From: Alphaproteobacteria bacterium
GTDB taxonomy: Bacteria > Pseudomonadota > Alphaproteobacteria > ATCC43930 > CGMCC-115725
Length of the DNA: 58,984 nucleotides
NCBI GenBank assembly: GCA_028871055.1
Contig: JAGWON010000020.1
Location: forward strand, 1-58,984
Direction of reading: 5' to 3'
Each line of letters opens with the position of its first letter. Position 1 is the stretch's first letter. A program made the translations under genes and the position numbers. Shown here one piece after another: positions 42,201-51,061 of this stretch. The notes beneath the pieces are model-generated. The model ran no database searches. It was not told where the DNA came from and was given only the letters and a program-made list of their open reading frames with translations.

Positions 42201-42803
42201 ATGCTGACGACGCTGCCCAATCTGCTGACGTTCTCGCGGATCGTCGCCATACCCCTGGTCATCGCGACGTTCTACATGGCGTCGCCGCTCGGGCCATGGC
42301 TCGGCTGCGCCATTTTCAGCCTAGCCGCCGTCACCGATTGGCTCGACGGCCGGCTGGCGCGAATGTGGGAGCAGCAATCAGAGCTCGGCCGCTTTCTCGA
42401 CCCCGTCGCCGACAAACTCCTCGTCGCGACGACGTTGTTCATGCTGGCCGCGTATGACCGTCTTTCGATGGGGAGCATCCTGCCGGCGCTGGTGATCCTG
42501 ACGCGCGAGATCATGGTCTCGGGTCTGCGCGAGCATCTTGCCGGCTTGCGCGTCGGCATGCCGGTGTCGAAGCTGGCCAAGTGGAAGACCTTCATCCAGA
42601 TGGTGGCAATCGGCTTTCTGCTGGTCGGCGATGCCGGCCCGGCGGCGATTCCTGTGCGCGCCGTCGGCGAGCTGCTGCTGTGGATCGCCGCTGTGCTCAC
42701 GGTGAAGACCGGATACGACTATCTGCGCGCCGGTCTCACCCACATCAACCGTCCGATGCCGCAAGGCCGGTCGATCAAGACAATTAAGCCGAGCGCGACG
42801 TGA
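42201..42803 (+). CDS. pgsA: CDP-diacylglycerol-glycerol-3-phosphate 3-phosphatidyltransferase PgsA
   Basis: This 200-residue membrane enzyme makes phosphatidylglycerol phosphate for phosphatidylglycerol and cardiolipin. The CDP-alcohol phosphotransferase signature is complete in WLDGRLARMWEQQSELGR followed by FLDPVADK, with the two catalytic Asp pairs. Four or more membrane helices follow, such as VRAVGELLLWIAAVLTVKTG. It sits between uvrC and mobB, an order common in alphaproteobacteria, and its end overlaps mobB by four bases. Confidence 0.95.
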   Translation: MLTTLPNLLTFSRIVAIPLVIATFYMASPLGPWLGCAIFSLAAVTDWLDGRLARMWEQQSELGRFLDPVADKLLVATTLFMLAAYDRLSMGSILPALVILTREIMVSGLREHLAGLRVGMPVSKLAKWKTFIQMVAIGFLLVGDAGPAAIPVRAVGELLLWIAAVLTVKTGYDYLRAGLTHINRPMPQGRSIKTIKPSAT

Positions 42804-43339
42804 CATCGCCGGCAATGCGGGTGTTCGGGCTCGCCGGTTGGAGCGGCAGCGGCAAGACGACGCTGCTGACGCGGCTGCTGCCGGTGCTGATCGGCCATGG
42901 CCTCAGCGTCTCCACCGTGAAGCACGCCCATCACGACTTCGATATCGACCAGCCGGGCAAGGATTCCTGGCGCCACCGCAAGGAGGGCGCGACCGAGGTG
43001 ATGGTTGCCTCGTCGCAGCGCTGGGCGCTGATGCACGAGCATCGCGGCGCGGCGGAGCCGAGGCTCGACGCGCTGCTCAAGCACATGGCGCCGGTCGATC
43101 TGGTGCTGGTCGAAGGCTTCAAGAGCGAGGATTTCCCCAAGCTGGAGGTCTATCGCGCGCTGGTCGGCAAGCCGCTCATGTTCCCCGACCAGAAGAGCAT
43201 CGTCGCGCTCGCCAGCGACCAGCGGCTCTCGGGCTGCCCGCTGCCGCAACTCCACATCGACGACGTCGACGGCATCGCGCAATTCATCCTCGAGCGCTGC
43301 CGCATCGAACCGCTGTTCCATGGCGCAACTGAGCGATGA
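42800..43339 (+). CDS. mobB: Molybdopterin-guanine dinucleotide biosynthesis protein MobB
   Basis: This 179-residue P-loop protein supports attachment of GMP to molybdopterin. It begins with MRVFGLAGWSGSGKTTLLTRL, which contains the Walker A, followed by the typical VKHAHHDFDIDQPGKDSWRH. It starts with GTG overlapping the pgsA stop, and the C-terminal 20 bases overlap moeA, so this cluster is likely one transcript. Confidence 0.92.
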   Translation: MTSPAMRVFGLAGWSGSGKTTLLTRLLPVLIGHGLSVSTVKHAHHDFDIDQPGKDSWRHRKEGATEVMVASSQRWALMHEHRGAAEPRLDALLKHMAPVDLVLVEGFKSEDFPKLEVYRALVGKPLMFPDQKSIVALASDQRLSGCPLPQLHIDDVDGIAQFILERCRIEPLFHGATER

Positions 43340-44573
43340 CTGCTTCGCCTTCGGCGGACAGCTGATGTCCGCTGGCGAGGCGCTGACGATTCTCAAAGCC
43401 AAGGTTCACGCTGTCGCCGAGACCGAGACGGTCCGGTTGGGCGACGCCCGCGGGCGAATCCTGGCCGCGCCGGTGGTGGCGACGCGCGACGTGCCGCCGC
43501 ACGACAACGCCGCCGTCGACGGTTACGCGGTGAGCTTCGACGATCTCAAGCCCGGCGAGCCGACGGCACTGCCGATCGCCGGCCGCGCCGCCGCGGGCCA
43601 TCCGCTTGGCCGGCCGGTGGCGCGCGGTGAATGCGTCCGCATCTTCACCGGCGCGCAGATGCCGGAGGGCGCCGACACGGTGCTGATGCAGGAGGACTGC
43701 CGCGTCGCCGACGGCCAGGCGACGCTGCCGCCGGGCATCAAGCGCGGTGCCAACCGCCGCTTCGCCGGCGAGGACGTGAAGCGCGGCACGACGGTGCTCG
43801 CCGCCGGCCGGCGGCTGCGGCCGCAGGAGATCGGCCTCGCCGCCTCGCTCGGAATGACCGAACTGACGGTGCGGCGGAAGCTGCGCGTCGCGATCTTTTC
43901 GACCGGCGACGAAGTGTGCGAGCCGGGCGGCGAGCTCCCGCCGGGCGCGATCTTCGACTCCAACCGCTACACGCTGCGCGCGCTGCTCGAAGGCCTGAGC
44001 TGCGCCGTGACCGATCTCGGCATCCTGCCGGACCGCCTGGACGCGGTGCGCGCAGCGCTCGCTCAGGCCGCGCGCGACCATGACCTGGTGCTGACCTCGG
44101 GCGGCATGTCGACCGGCGAGGAAGATCACGTCAAGGCGGCGGTCGAGGCTCTAGGACGGCTCCATTTCTGGCGTCTGGCGATCAAGCCAGGCCGGCCGGT
44201 GGCGATGGGCCAGCTCGGCCTCGTGCCGTTCATGGGCCTGCCCGGCAATCCAGTAGCGGTGATGGTGACGTTCCTGCTGTTGGCGCGGCCGCTGGTCCTG
44301 CTGCTCGCCGGCGCGGAGGATGCGCCGCCGCGGCTGTTCCGCGTCACCGCGGGCTTCGCCTATGACAAGAAGGGCAGCCGCACGGAATATCTGCGGGCGC
44401 GGCTGAAACACGGCGAGACCGGCTGGGTGGCCGAGAAATTCCCGCGCGACGGCGCCGGCATCCTGACCTCGATGGTCGAATCCGACGGCCTGGTCGAGAT
44501 TCCCGAGGGCCTGAGCCACGTCGAGCTCGGCGGCACGGTCAATTTCCTGCCCTTCAGCGAAGTCATCGCGTGA
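43320..44573 (+). CDS. moeA: Molybdopterin molybdenumtransferase MoeA
   Basis: This 417-residue enzyme inserts molybdenum into adenylated molybdopterin. Landmarks are PPHDNAAVDGYAVSFDDL, RIFTGAQMPEGADTVLMQED, the MPT-binding signature LTSGGMSTGEEDHVK, and FMGLPGNPVAVMVTF. The domains follow the usual order, with a small C-terminal domain IV. A second Met (MSAGEALTIL, residue 16) could also be the start; the first Met overlaps mobB. Confidence 0.94.
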   Translation: MAQLSDDCFAFGGQLMSAGEALTILKAKVHAVAETETVRLGDARGRILAAPVVATRDVPPHDNAAVDGYAVSFDDLKPGEPTALPIAGRAAAGHPLGRPVARGECVRIFTGAQMPEGADTVLMQEDCRVADGQATLPPGIKRGANRRFAGEDVKRGTTVLAAGRRLRPQEIGLAASLGMTELTVRRKLRVAIFSTGDEVCEPGGELPPGAIFDSNRYTLRALLEGLSCAVTDLGILPDRLDAVRAALAQAARDHDLVLTSGGMSTGEEDHVKAAVEALGRLHFWRLAIKPGRPVAMGQLGLVPFMGLPGNPVAVMVTFLLLARPLVLLLAGAEDAPPRLFRVTAGFAYDKKGSRTEYLRARLKHGETGWVAEKFPRDGAGILTSMVESDGLVEIPEGLSHVELGGTVNFLPFSEVIA

Positions 44574-44611
44574 GTCTTGCGCGGCCGAGCGCCAAGGCAT
44601 AAGTCAGCCCC

Positions 44612-44863
44612 ATGCGGCTTCTCTATTTCGCCTGGCTCAAAACCAAGATCGGCAAGACCGAGGAAACCCTCGACCTGCCGGCGGGCATTGCCACACCCGC
44701 GGCGTTGGTTGACTGGCTCAAGACGCGCGGGCCCGGCTTCGCCGAAGCGCTGAAGGACCGCCGGACGCTGCGCGTCGCGGTCAATCGCCGCCATGTCGGC
44801 TGGGATTTCGCGCTGAAGCCGGGCGACGAGGTGGCGCTGTTCCCGCCGGTGACCGGCGGCTGA
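44612..44863 (+). CDS. moaD: Molybdopterin synthase sulfur carrier subunit MoaD
   Basis: This 83-residue ubiquitin-like protein ends in PPVTGG, the C-terminal Gly-Gly that is thiocarboxylated to carry sulfur into molybdopterin. The N-terminus MRLLYFAWLKTKIGKTEETL matches the family. It lies seven bases before moaE, its partner in molybdopterin synthase. Confidence 0.95.
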   Translation: MRLLYFAWLKTKIGKTEETLDLPAGIATPAALVDWLKTRGPGFAEALKDRRTLRVAVNRRHVGWDFALKPGDEVALFPPVTGG

Positions 44864-44870
44864 GGCGGCA

Positions 44871-45323
44871 ATGATTCGGGTACAGCGCGAGGATTTCGAC
44901 GTGGGCTTCGAGATCGAGAACCTCACGCGCGGCAAGACGACGATCGGCGGCATCGTCACCTTCGTCGGCACGGTGCGCGATCCGGGCGGTGCCAATGCAA
45001 TCATGGCGATGACGCTCGAGCATTATTCCGGCATGACCGAGGACGAGCTTACGGCGATCGAGGCCGAGGCCAATAAGCGCTGGCCGCTTGATGCGTCGCT
45101 GATCGTCCATCGCTTCGGCCGCTTGCTGCCCGGCGAGCGCATCGTGCTGGTGGTGACGGCGGCGGCGCACCGCACGGCGGCGTTTGCCGCCAACGAGTTC
45201 CTGGTCGACTGGCTCAAGACCAAGGCGCCGTTCTGGAAGCAGGAAGAGACGCCACAGGGCACGCGCTGGGTCGAGGCCCGGGACAGCGACGAGCAGGCGG
45301 CGAAGCGCTGGGCGAAAGGCTAG
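44871..45323 (+). CDS. moaE: Molybdopterin synthase catalytic subunit MoaE
   Basis: This 150-residue subunit converts cyclic pyranopterin phosphate to molybdopterin using MoaD. The family signatures are IGGIVTFVGTVRDPGG, LEHYSGMTEDELTAIE, IVHRFGRLLPGERIVLV, and the catalytic Lys region FLVDWLKTKAPFWKQEE. It closes the molybdopterin group and converges on ilvE. Confidence 0.95.
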   Translation: MIRVQREDFDVGFEIENLTRGKTTIGGIVTFVGTVRDPGGANAIMAMTLEHYSGMTEDELTAIEAEANKRWPLDASLIVHRFGRLLPGERIVLVVTAAAHRTAAFAANEFLVDWLKTKAPFWKQEETPQGTRWVEARDSDEQAAKRWAKG

Positions 45324-45330
45324 GCGCGCT

Positions 45331-46230
45331 TCAAGCCGCACTGGCCTTTTCGGCGGCGCGTACCGAGCGGTCGAAATCCTCGATCAGCTGCTTGGTCAGC
45401 GTGCCGGGTGTGAACCGATACTGGCCGATCTCGCACACCGGCGTGATCTCGGCGGCGCTGCCGGTGAGGAACACTTCCTGCGCCTTGCCGAGCTCGTCCG
45501 GCATGATCGGCCGCTCGACCACCTTGATCTGCCGCGCGCGCGCCAAGCCGATGACGTGGCGGCGGGTGATGCCGTCGAGGAAGCAGTCAGGCGTCGGCGT
45601 GTGCAGCGTGCCGTCGATGGCGAGGAAGATGTTGGCGCCAGTCGCCTCGGCAAGTTGACCGCGCCAGTCGAGCATCAGCGCGTCCTCGTAGCCCTCGGCC
45701 TCGGCGGCGTGCTTCGACAGCGTGCAGATCATGTAGAGCCCGGCCGCCTTGGCCTTGGTCGGCGCCGTGTTGGGCGCCGGCCGCGCCCATTTCGCCCAGG
45801 CCATGCGGATGCCTTTGAGCCGCGCCTCGGGCGCGAAATACGTGCCCCAATCCCAGGCCGCGACCGCCATGTGAATTTTTGTCTGTTGTGCGGAAACTCC
45901 CATCTGCTCCGGCCCGCGCCAGGCGATCGGGCGGACATAGCCGTCCTTGATGTTCTGCGCCTTGACCGCCGCCTTGCACGCCGCCTCGATCTGCTCGCGC
46001 GTCCACGGAATCTCGAAGCCGAGGATGCGGCCGGAATCGATCAGCCGCTGGCAGTGGTCGCGCAGCTTGAAGACGGTGCCGCCGTAGGCGCGCGCGCCTT
46101 CGAACACGGCGCTGGCGTAATGCAGCGCGTGGGTCAGGACATGGATCTTGGCGTCGCGCCAGGGCACCAGTTTGCCGTCGTACCAGATCGAGCCGTCGCG
46201 GTCGTCGTAGGGGATGAGGCTGGCTGCCAT
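45331..46230 (-). CDS. ilvE: Branched-chain amino acid aminotransferase IlvE
   Basis: This 299-residue fold-type IV PLP enzyme interconverts Leu, Ile and Val with their 2-oxo acids. Characteristic stretches are GSIWYDGKLVPWRDAKIHVL, HYASAVFEGARAYGG, VRPIAWRGPEQMGV, and EATGANIFLAIDGTLHTP near the PLP-binding region. The start MAASLIPYD was picked as the family start over an upstream frame. It is divergent from the MarR / response regulator / kinase cluster. Confidence 0.93.
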   Translation of the reverse strand: MAASLIPYDDRDGSIWYDGKLVPWRDAKIHVLTHALHYASAVFEGARAYGGTVFKLRDHCQRLIDSGRILGFEIPWTREQIEAACKAAVKAQNIKDGYVRPIAWRGPEQMGVSAQQTKIHMAVAAWDWGTYFAPEARLKGIRMAWAKWARPAPNTAPTKAKAAGLYMICTLSKHAAEAEGYEDALMLDWRGQLAEATGANIFLAIDGTLHTPTPDCFLDGITRRHVIGLARARQIKVVERPIMPDELGKAQEVFLTGSAAEITPVCEIGQYRFTPGTLTKQLIEDFDRSVRAAEKASAA

Positions 46231-46381
46231 GGCGATTCCTAATGCGTTCTCGGGGCGTCTTGTTCTGAGACGATAGACGATAACGGCGCCGCCCTGCACC
46301 TGCATCGCCCAAGACGATTATGTGCAATTATGGCCGAGAGGAAGCACTCCCATATAACGGTTTAAGCGAATATAAGTCAAT
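46231..46381. promoter_or_regulatory. Divergent promoter region of ilvE and the MarR gene
   Basis: The 151-base gap becomes AT-rich before the MarR start (catataacggtttaagcg, then aatataagtcaat). This suits a promoter and possibly a MarR operator, although I see no perfect palindrome. Confidence 0.45.
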
Positions 46382-46882
46382 ATGGCTGACGTAAAATCCC
46401 AGGCCAATCCGCTGTTCTTGCGCGAGGAGGAACTGCGCCAGGCGATCGAGCTGCTCTATTACGCTTATCGCGATTTCACGGCGGAGCCCGACGCGATGCT
46501 GGTGCGCTACGGCTTCGGCCGCGCTCATCACCGCGTGATTTATTTTGTCGGCCGCCATCCGCAGATGAGCGTCAGCGATTTGCTCGCCATCCTGCGCATT
46601 ACCAAGCAAAGCCTGTCGCGCGTGCTCGGCCAGCTGGTGCGCCAAGGCTTCATCCGCCAGTCGCCGGGCAGCCGCGACCGCCGGCGACGCCTCTTGGAGC
46701 TGACCGAGAAGGGCGTCGAACTCGAGCGTCAGCTGTCGGAGAACCAGCGCCAGCGCATCGCCCGCGCCTATCGCGAGGCCGGCGTGCAGGCGGTCGACGG
46801 GTTCCGCAAGGTCATGTTCGGCATCATGTCGAGCGAGGAGGATCGCAATCGTGTCGGCCGCCGCAGCGATGCTCCGCGGTGA
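46382..46882 (+). CDS. MarR family transcriptional regulator, PetP-like
   Basis: This 166-residue regulator has the MarR winged helix in the middle (HPQMSVSDLLAILRITKQSL, SRVLGQLVRQGFIRQSPGSR, DRRRRLLELTEKG). The gene is followed at once by an OmpR-type regulator. In Rhodobacter a MarR-type/OmpR-type pair called petP-petR sits in the same order and controls cytochrome bc1; that name is likely for this pair but not proven here. Confidence 0.88.
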   Translation: MADVKSQANPLFLREEELRQAIELLYYAYRDFTAEPDAMLVRYGFGRAHHRVIYFVGRHPQMSVSDLLAILRITKQSLSRVLGQLVRQGFIRQSPGSRDRRRRLLELTEKGVELERQLSENQRQRIARAYREAGVQAVDGFRKVMFGIMSSEEDRNRVGRRSDAPR

Positions 46883-46903
46883 CCGGTGCGTGATTCGGCG
46901 GCG

Positions 46904-47608
46904 ATGAACCCCTATACTGCGGCGATGGACGCCACGGAGCCGCATCTCCTGGTCGTCGACGATGATGCGCGGCTGAGAGATCTGCTGCGCCGCTATCTCA
47001 CCGACCGGGGTTTTCGCGTCACCACCGCGGGCGACGCCGCCGAGGCACGCCGCAAGCTGGACGGACTTGCCTTCGATCTGTTGGTGCTCGACGTGATGAT
47101 GCCGGGCGAGGACGGCATTCAGCTCACCGCCAGCCTGCGCGCGTCGAGCCGTATTCCGATCCTGCTGCTGACTGCGAAGGCCGAAAGCGTCGACCGCATT
47201 GACGGGCTCGAACGCGGTGCCGACGATTATCTGACCAAGCCGTTCGAGCCGCGCGAGCTGGTGCTGCGCATCCGCAACATCTTGCAACGCGTCGCATCCG
47301 AGGCCGAACGCACGGCGGTGCTACGGTTGGGCGAGTACCGGCTCGACCTGCGGCGCGCCGAGCTGTCGCGCGGCGAGGAGCCGGTGCGGCTGACCAGCGC
47401 CGAGCAGTCGCTGCTCGCGGCGCTGGCGGCACAACCGGGCGAGGCGGTGTCGCGCGCCGCGCTGGCCGAAGCGGCGGCAATGGGCGGCAACCTGCGCGCG
47501 GTCGACGTGCAGATCACCCGGCTCAGGCGCAAGATCGAGCGCGATCCGCGCTTCCCGCGCTACCTCCAGACGGTCAGGGGAACGGGCTATGTCCTCAAGC
47601 CCGATTGA
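46904..47608 (+). CDS. OmpR-family two-component response regulator
   Basis: This 234-residue regulator has the receiver domain (LLVVDDDARLRDLLRRYL, phosphorylated Asp in LLVLDVMMPGEDG at about residue 63, and YLTKPFEPREL). A winged-helix domain follows (LTSAEQSLLAALAAQPGE, VQITRLRRKIERDPR, TVRGTGYVLKPD). Start options are ATG at 46904, ATG at 46925 and GTG at 46886. It overlaps the kinase gene by 20 bases and is probably PetR-like. Confidence 0.92.
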   Translation: MNPYTAAMDATEPHLLVVDDDARLRDLLRRYLTDRGFRVTTAGDAAEARRKLDGLAFDLLVLDVMMPGEDGIQLTASLRASSRIPILLLTAKAESVDRIDGLERGADDYLTKPFEPRELVLRIRNILQRVASEAERTAVLRLGEYRLDLRRAELSRGEEPVRLTSAEQSLLAALAAQPGEAVSRAALAEAAAMGGNLRAVDVQITRLRRKIERDPRFPRYLQTVRGTGYVLKPD

Positions 47609-48992
47609 GCGCCGCGAGGACGGCCTCGAGCTGTTCTCTGACCAGGCGGCGCGGCGCGCGCTCGGCCTCGACAGCCATCGGCGCTGGTTCAAGCGCATTT
47701 TGCCGCGGTCGCTGTACGGCCGTTCGCTGCTGATCGTGATTCTGCCGCTGGTGCTGGCGCAATCCATCGCCACTTGGATTTTCTACGACCGGCATTGGGA
47801 GACCGTGGCGCGCCACCTGTCGACGTCGGTTGCAGCCGACATCGCGTTGACCCTCGATTCGCTCTCCATCGCCGACAATGAGCAGGAGCGGCAGCTGATT
47901 TTTCAGCGCGCCGCCGCCGAAACCCAGCTGATCTACGTCTTACAACGCGGCCAAACGCTCACCACGAGCTTGCGCCCGGCCACGGGCACGCGCATGGAGG
48001 CGACGCTCGCCCACGCTATCGCCGAGCGCGTTGGCCTGCCCTTCCAGCTCGGCGACGAATTTCACGGCCAGGCTATTTTGGTGTCGATCCAGACGTCCGA
48101 TGGGGTCATGCAGGTGACGGTTCCACGCGATCGATTGTTCACGCCGACGACCTACATCTTCATCATGTGGATGGTCGGCTCGTCGCTGGTGCTGTTCGCG
48201 ATCGCCTTGGTGTTCATGCGCAACCAGATCAAGTCGCTGAAGCGGCTGGCCGTCGCCGTTGACGATTTCGGCAAGGGCCGCGACGTGCCGAGTTTCAAGG
48301 TCGAGGGCGCCACCGAGGTGCGCCAGACCGGCATGGCTTTTCTCCGCATGCGCGACCGCATCCAGCGCGCGATCACGCAGCGCACCGAAATGCTGGCCGG
48401 CGTCTCTCACGATCTCCGCACGCCGCTGACGCGCATGCGGCTGGCGCTCGAATTGCAGAAGGACGATCCCCGCACCGCCGAACTCAAAGCCGACGTCGCA
48501 GCGATGGAGCGCATGATCCAGGGTTATATCGACTTCGCCCGCGGCGAAGGCAACGAACAGACGCGGCCGGCCGATCTGGTCGCGCTGGTCCGCGCGCTGG
48601 CCGCCGGGCTGGGCCAAGCCGGCGCACCGGTGATGATGGCGCTGCCCGAGGAATGCGTGCTGCCGCTGCGGCCCGACGCTATGCATCGCTGCTTCGGCAA
48701 TCTCATCGCCAACGCGCGCCGCTACGGCAAGCATGTCTGGGTGACCGTCGTCGAGGGCAAGACGCTGGTCGAGGTGCTGATCGACGACGACGGGCCAGGC
48801 ATACCGCCGGCAGACCGCGAGAACGTGTTCCGGCCGTTCTTTCGCCTCGATCCTTCGCGCAATCCTGCGACCGGCGGGACCGGCCTCGGCCTCGCCATCG
48901 CGCGCGACGTGGCGCGCGCCCACGGCGGCGAGATCGTGCTCGAGGATTCGCCGCATGGCGGCCTGCGCGCGCGCATCAGGCTGCCGAAATAG
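47589..48992 (+). CDS. Sensor histidine kinase, EnvZ-like
   Basis: This 467-residue kinase has two transmembrane helices (about 45-65 and 190-210) flanking a periplasmic domain of about 120 residues. A HAMP linker (LKRLAVAVDDFGKGRD) follows, then the phosphoacceptor region LAGVSHDLRTPLTRMRLALE with H274, and the ATP-binding domain (FGNLIANARRYG, DDDGPGIPPADRENVFRPFF, GGTGLGLAIARDV). It is made together with the response regulator and probably phosphorylates it. Confidence 0.94.
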   Translation: MSSSPIERREDGLELFSDQAARRALGLDSHRRWFKRILPRSLYGRSLLIVILPLVLAQSIATWIFYDRHWETVARHLSTSVAADIALTLDSLSIADNEQERQLIFQRAAAETQLIYVLQRGQTLTTSLRPATGTRMEATLAHAIAERVGLPFQLGDEFHGQAILVSIQTSDGVMQVTVPRDRLFTPTTYIFIMWMVGSSLVLFAIALVFMRNQIKSLKRLAVAVDDFGKGRDVPSFKVEGATEVRQTGMAFLRMRDRIQRAITQRTEMLAGVSHDLRTPLTRMRLALELQKDDPRTAELKADVAAMERMIQGYIDFARGEGNEQTRPADLVALVRALAAGLGQAGAPVMMALPEECVLPLRPDAMHRCFGNLIANARRYGKHVWVTVVEGKTLVEVLIDDDGPGIPPADRENVFRPFFRLDPSRNPATGGTGLGLAIARDVARAHGGEIVLEDSPHGGLRARIRLPK

Positions 48993-48996
48993 AGCC

Positions 48997-49731
48997 ATGG
49001 AATTCACCTTCGTCGGCAGCGGCGATGCCTTCGGTAGCGGCGGCCGGTTCAATACCTGCTTCCTTGTCCGCGGCACCGGTTGCCGGTTCCTGATCGATTG
49101 CGGCACTACTTCGCTGGTCGCGCTGAAGCGGGCGGAGATCGACCTCAACGCAATCGATGGCGTGGTGCTGACCCATCTTCACGGCGACCACTTCGGCGGC
49201 CTGCCGTTCCTGCTGCTCGACGCCCAGCTCATCAGCAAGCGCGTGCGGCCGTTTTTCATTTGGGGACCGGAGGGATTCGAGGCGCGGCTGGCCGTCCTGC
49301 GCGAGGCATTGTTCCCGGGCTCGTCCGCGGCCGCGCTCAAGTTCACGATCGAGACCGCGACGCATGCTCCGGCCGCGCGCCGCGCAGGCGCCGGCTTCGC
49401 CGTGACACCCTATCCGGCCGCGCATTCCGCGGGCGCGCCATGCTTCGCGCTGCGCATCGAATGCGACGGCAAGGTCGTCACCTATTCGGGCGATACCGCC
49501 TGGACCGAGTCGCTGATCGATGCGGCGCGCGACGCCGACCTGTTCGTCTGCGAATGCAGCAGCTTCGCGCGCGATCTGCCCGGCCATCTGAGCTGGCGCA
49601 CGCTCGCCGCGCGGTTGCCGTCGATCGGCGCCAAGCGCGTCGTGCTGACCCACATGAATCCCGACATGCTGGCACAGACCCCGACCGTCGGGCTCGAGAC
49701 CGCGTCCGACGGACTCACGCTCGTCGTCTGA
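48997..49731 (+). CDS. Metallo-beta-lactamase fold hydrolase, RNase Z-like
   Basis: This 244-residue MBL-fold enzyme has the metal motif HLHGDHFGGLPF, later ligands in AAHSAGAP, SGDTAWTESL and LTHMNPDML, and an N-terminal FTFVGSGDAFGSGGRFNT typical of RNase Z/ElaC-like proteins. The substrate could be tRNA 3' ends, or phosphonate/cyclic nucleotide compounds. The exosite arm of true RNase Z is not obvious, so the function is open. It begins four bases after the kinase stop, and a bidirectional terminator follows. Confidence 0.85.
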   Translation: MEFTFVGSGDAFGSGGRFNTCFLVRGTGCRFLIDCGTTSLVALKRAEIDLNAIDGVVLTHLHGDHFGGLPFLLLDAQLISKRVRPFFIWGPEGFEARLAVLREALFPGSSAAALKFTIETATHAPAARRAGAGFAVTPYPAAHSAGAPCFALRIECDGKVVTYSGDTAWTESLIDAARDADLFVCECSSFARDLPGHLSWRTLAARLPSIGAKRVVLTHMNPDMLAQTPTVGLETASDGLTLVV

Positions 49732-49741
49732 GCGCGTGAAC

Positions 49742-49776
49742 GAAAAGAGTCGTCCGTCGGGCGGGCGGCCCTTTTC
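49742..49776. terminator. Bidirectional intrinsic terminator
   Basis: Fifteen-base arms (gaaaagagtcgtccg at 49742-49756 and cgggcggcccttttc at 49762-49776) pair with one A-C mismatch and a few G-T pairs around a five-base loop. T-runs occur at the 3' end on both strands, so it can end both the hydrolase transcript and the phasin transcript coming from the right. A second GC-rich hairpin (ggcgcggc at 49788-49795 with gccgcgcc at 49808-49815) lies just before the phasin stop. Confidence 0.75.
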
Positions 49777-49822
49777 GCATTCGTTTCGGCGCGGCCTCCG
49801 CGGAGAAGCCGCGCCGGCATGA

Positions 49823-50254
49823 TTACTTCGTGACGCGCTTCTTCGCCTCGTCGCGGATCTCCTCGAAGCCCTGCGCGACGCGCTTGGCGACGACGTCGAA
49901 GGCCTCGGTGTTCGCCTTGGCGAGCATCAGCGTGAGCTCGCGGGTATTGGCGAGTCCGCGCTCGAAACTCTGCTTCAGCAACTCGGCGCTCTTGGCGATG
50001 CGCTCTTCAGGAGCCGTCGGCTGCACGATGTCGCGCAACACCGCCGAAGCCTCGTCGATCGCCTCGCGCGCGATCTCGGCGTGACGCCGGGCAACGGCCT
50101 GCACGCCTTCGACCGCGAGTTGGTTCGCCTGGGTCAGCGCCTCGATGTTCTTGCGCTGGCTTGCGAGCGCCGCTTCGACGTCGAAGCCGGGCAGGGTGAA
50201 GCCGGCAAACGCCTTGCTAAAATCCGTATCCAGGAAAGTCTGTCGGCCGTCCAT
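49823..50254 (-). CDS. Phasin family protein
   Basis: This 143-residue helical protein of the phasin type coats polyhydroxybutyrate granules. The typical region is LASQRKNIEALTQANQLAVE followed by QAVARRHAEIAREAIDEA, then a long amphipathic helix LKQSFERGLANTRELTLML. This implies that the organism stores PHB. A TGC-rich motif resembling a PhaR site lies 32 bases upstream of the start. The C-terminus is lysine-rich. Confidence 0.9.
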   Translation of the reverse strand: MDGRQTFLDTDFSKAFAGFTLPGFDVEAALASQRKNIEALTQANQLAVEGVQAVARRHAEIAREAIDEASAVLRDIVQPTAPEERIAKSAELLKQSFERGLANTRELTLMLAKANTEAFDVVAKRVAQGFEEIRDEAKKRVTK

Positions 50255-50286
50255 GGTCTGGGTCCTTGCTTGGGGAGCGCAGCATC

Positions 50287-50307
50287 ATGCTGCACTGCAC
50301 AATGGCA
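50287..50307 (-). promoter_or_regulatory. TGC-rich 21-base motif (PhaR-like) upstream of phasin gene
   Basis: tgctgcactgcacaatgg lies within this 21-base site; its complement reads ttgtgcagtgcagca. It matches the site in front of the aspartate aminotransferase gene (34499-34519) in 20 of 21 positions. PhaR of Paracoccus and Rhodobacter binds TGC-rich sites upstream of phasin genes, so this is a probable PhaR operator. Confidence 0.6.
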
Positions 50308-50403
50308 AATATGATCCCCCGCAAAGGCGGCGTCAAGAGCCAAAAAGGTCAAAAAACTGAAATTTTGCGGCGCAACAATATTGCGCGCAGGGCGAAACAT
50401 CAG

Positions 50404-51009
50404 TTAGAGGCCGAGGAATGGCTCGATGAGCGACAGCCGCCGGTCGAGCGCCGCCATGGTCGTGCCGAGGTCGCGGGTCTCGTCGCGCAAGAACACGACA
50501 AGAACGGAGAGGTAGGCCAGGGCCAGGATGCGGCGTTTTGCCATGCCGGACAACCCCGCGGTGGGTATCCCCGCCGCCTCCAGCATCCAGCCCATCGAAA
50601 TCAGCAGCCGCTTCAACGCCAGCAGCGCCGCCGGATCGCCGAAGCTGTCGCGGGCCATGGAGCGGATCGCCTTGCGATGGCGCTTGAGCGCCTCGAACCG
50701 GCGCATCAGCAGATCGAACAGCCGGTCCTTCAGCTTCTCGTCCTTGTCCACCGGCGGTCCGGCCAGCGCGACCTGGTCGAAATAGCGCATGCAGGCCGCC
50801 AGGATCGCACCGCGCGAACGCAGATGGGTGTGGAGGTCGCTCAGCGACAGCCCGGCTTCGTCGGCGATATTGGTCAAGGTCGTCCGCCGCCAGCCTTGGC
50901 GCTCGGCAAGCGCCAGCGCTGCCGCGACCACGCGGGATTCGAAGTCGCCGGAAGCGGCCTGCCGCCGGGGCGCGGCGCGCTTGGGCGAGGCTCTGCGGCC
51001 CGTCGCCAT
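50404..51009 (-). CDS. TetR/AcrR family transcriptional regulator
   Basis: This 201-residue regulator has an N-terminal basic leader, then the TetR helix-turn-helix (VVAAALALAERQGWRRTTLT, NIADEAGLSLSDLHTHLRSR) and a helical ligand domain. The C-terminal half resembles regulators near phasin and fatty-acid genes. The ligand is unknown. It lies 53 bases downstream of proC on the same strand, so it may share its transcript. Confidence 0.88.
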   Translation of the reverse strand: MATGRRASPKRAAPRRQAASGDFESRVVAAALALAERQGWRRTTLTNIADEAGLSLSDLHTHLRSRGAILAACMRYFDQVALAGPPVDKDEKLKDRLFDLLMRRFEALKRHRKAIRSMARDSFGDPAALLALKRLLISMGWMLEAAGIPTAGLSGMAKRRILALAYLSVLVVFLRDETRDLGTTMAALDRRLSLIEPFLGL

Positions 51010-51061
51010 GGCGCCAGCTTAGCGCAAGCCGGGCGGCGCGCCAAACCTTGCCGCCGAACCT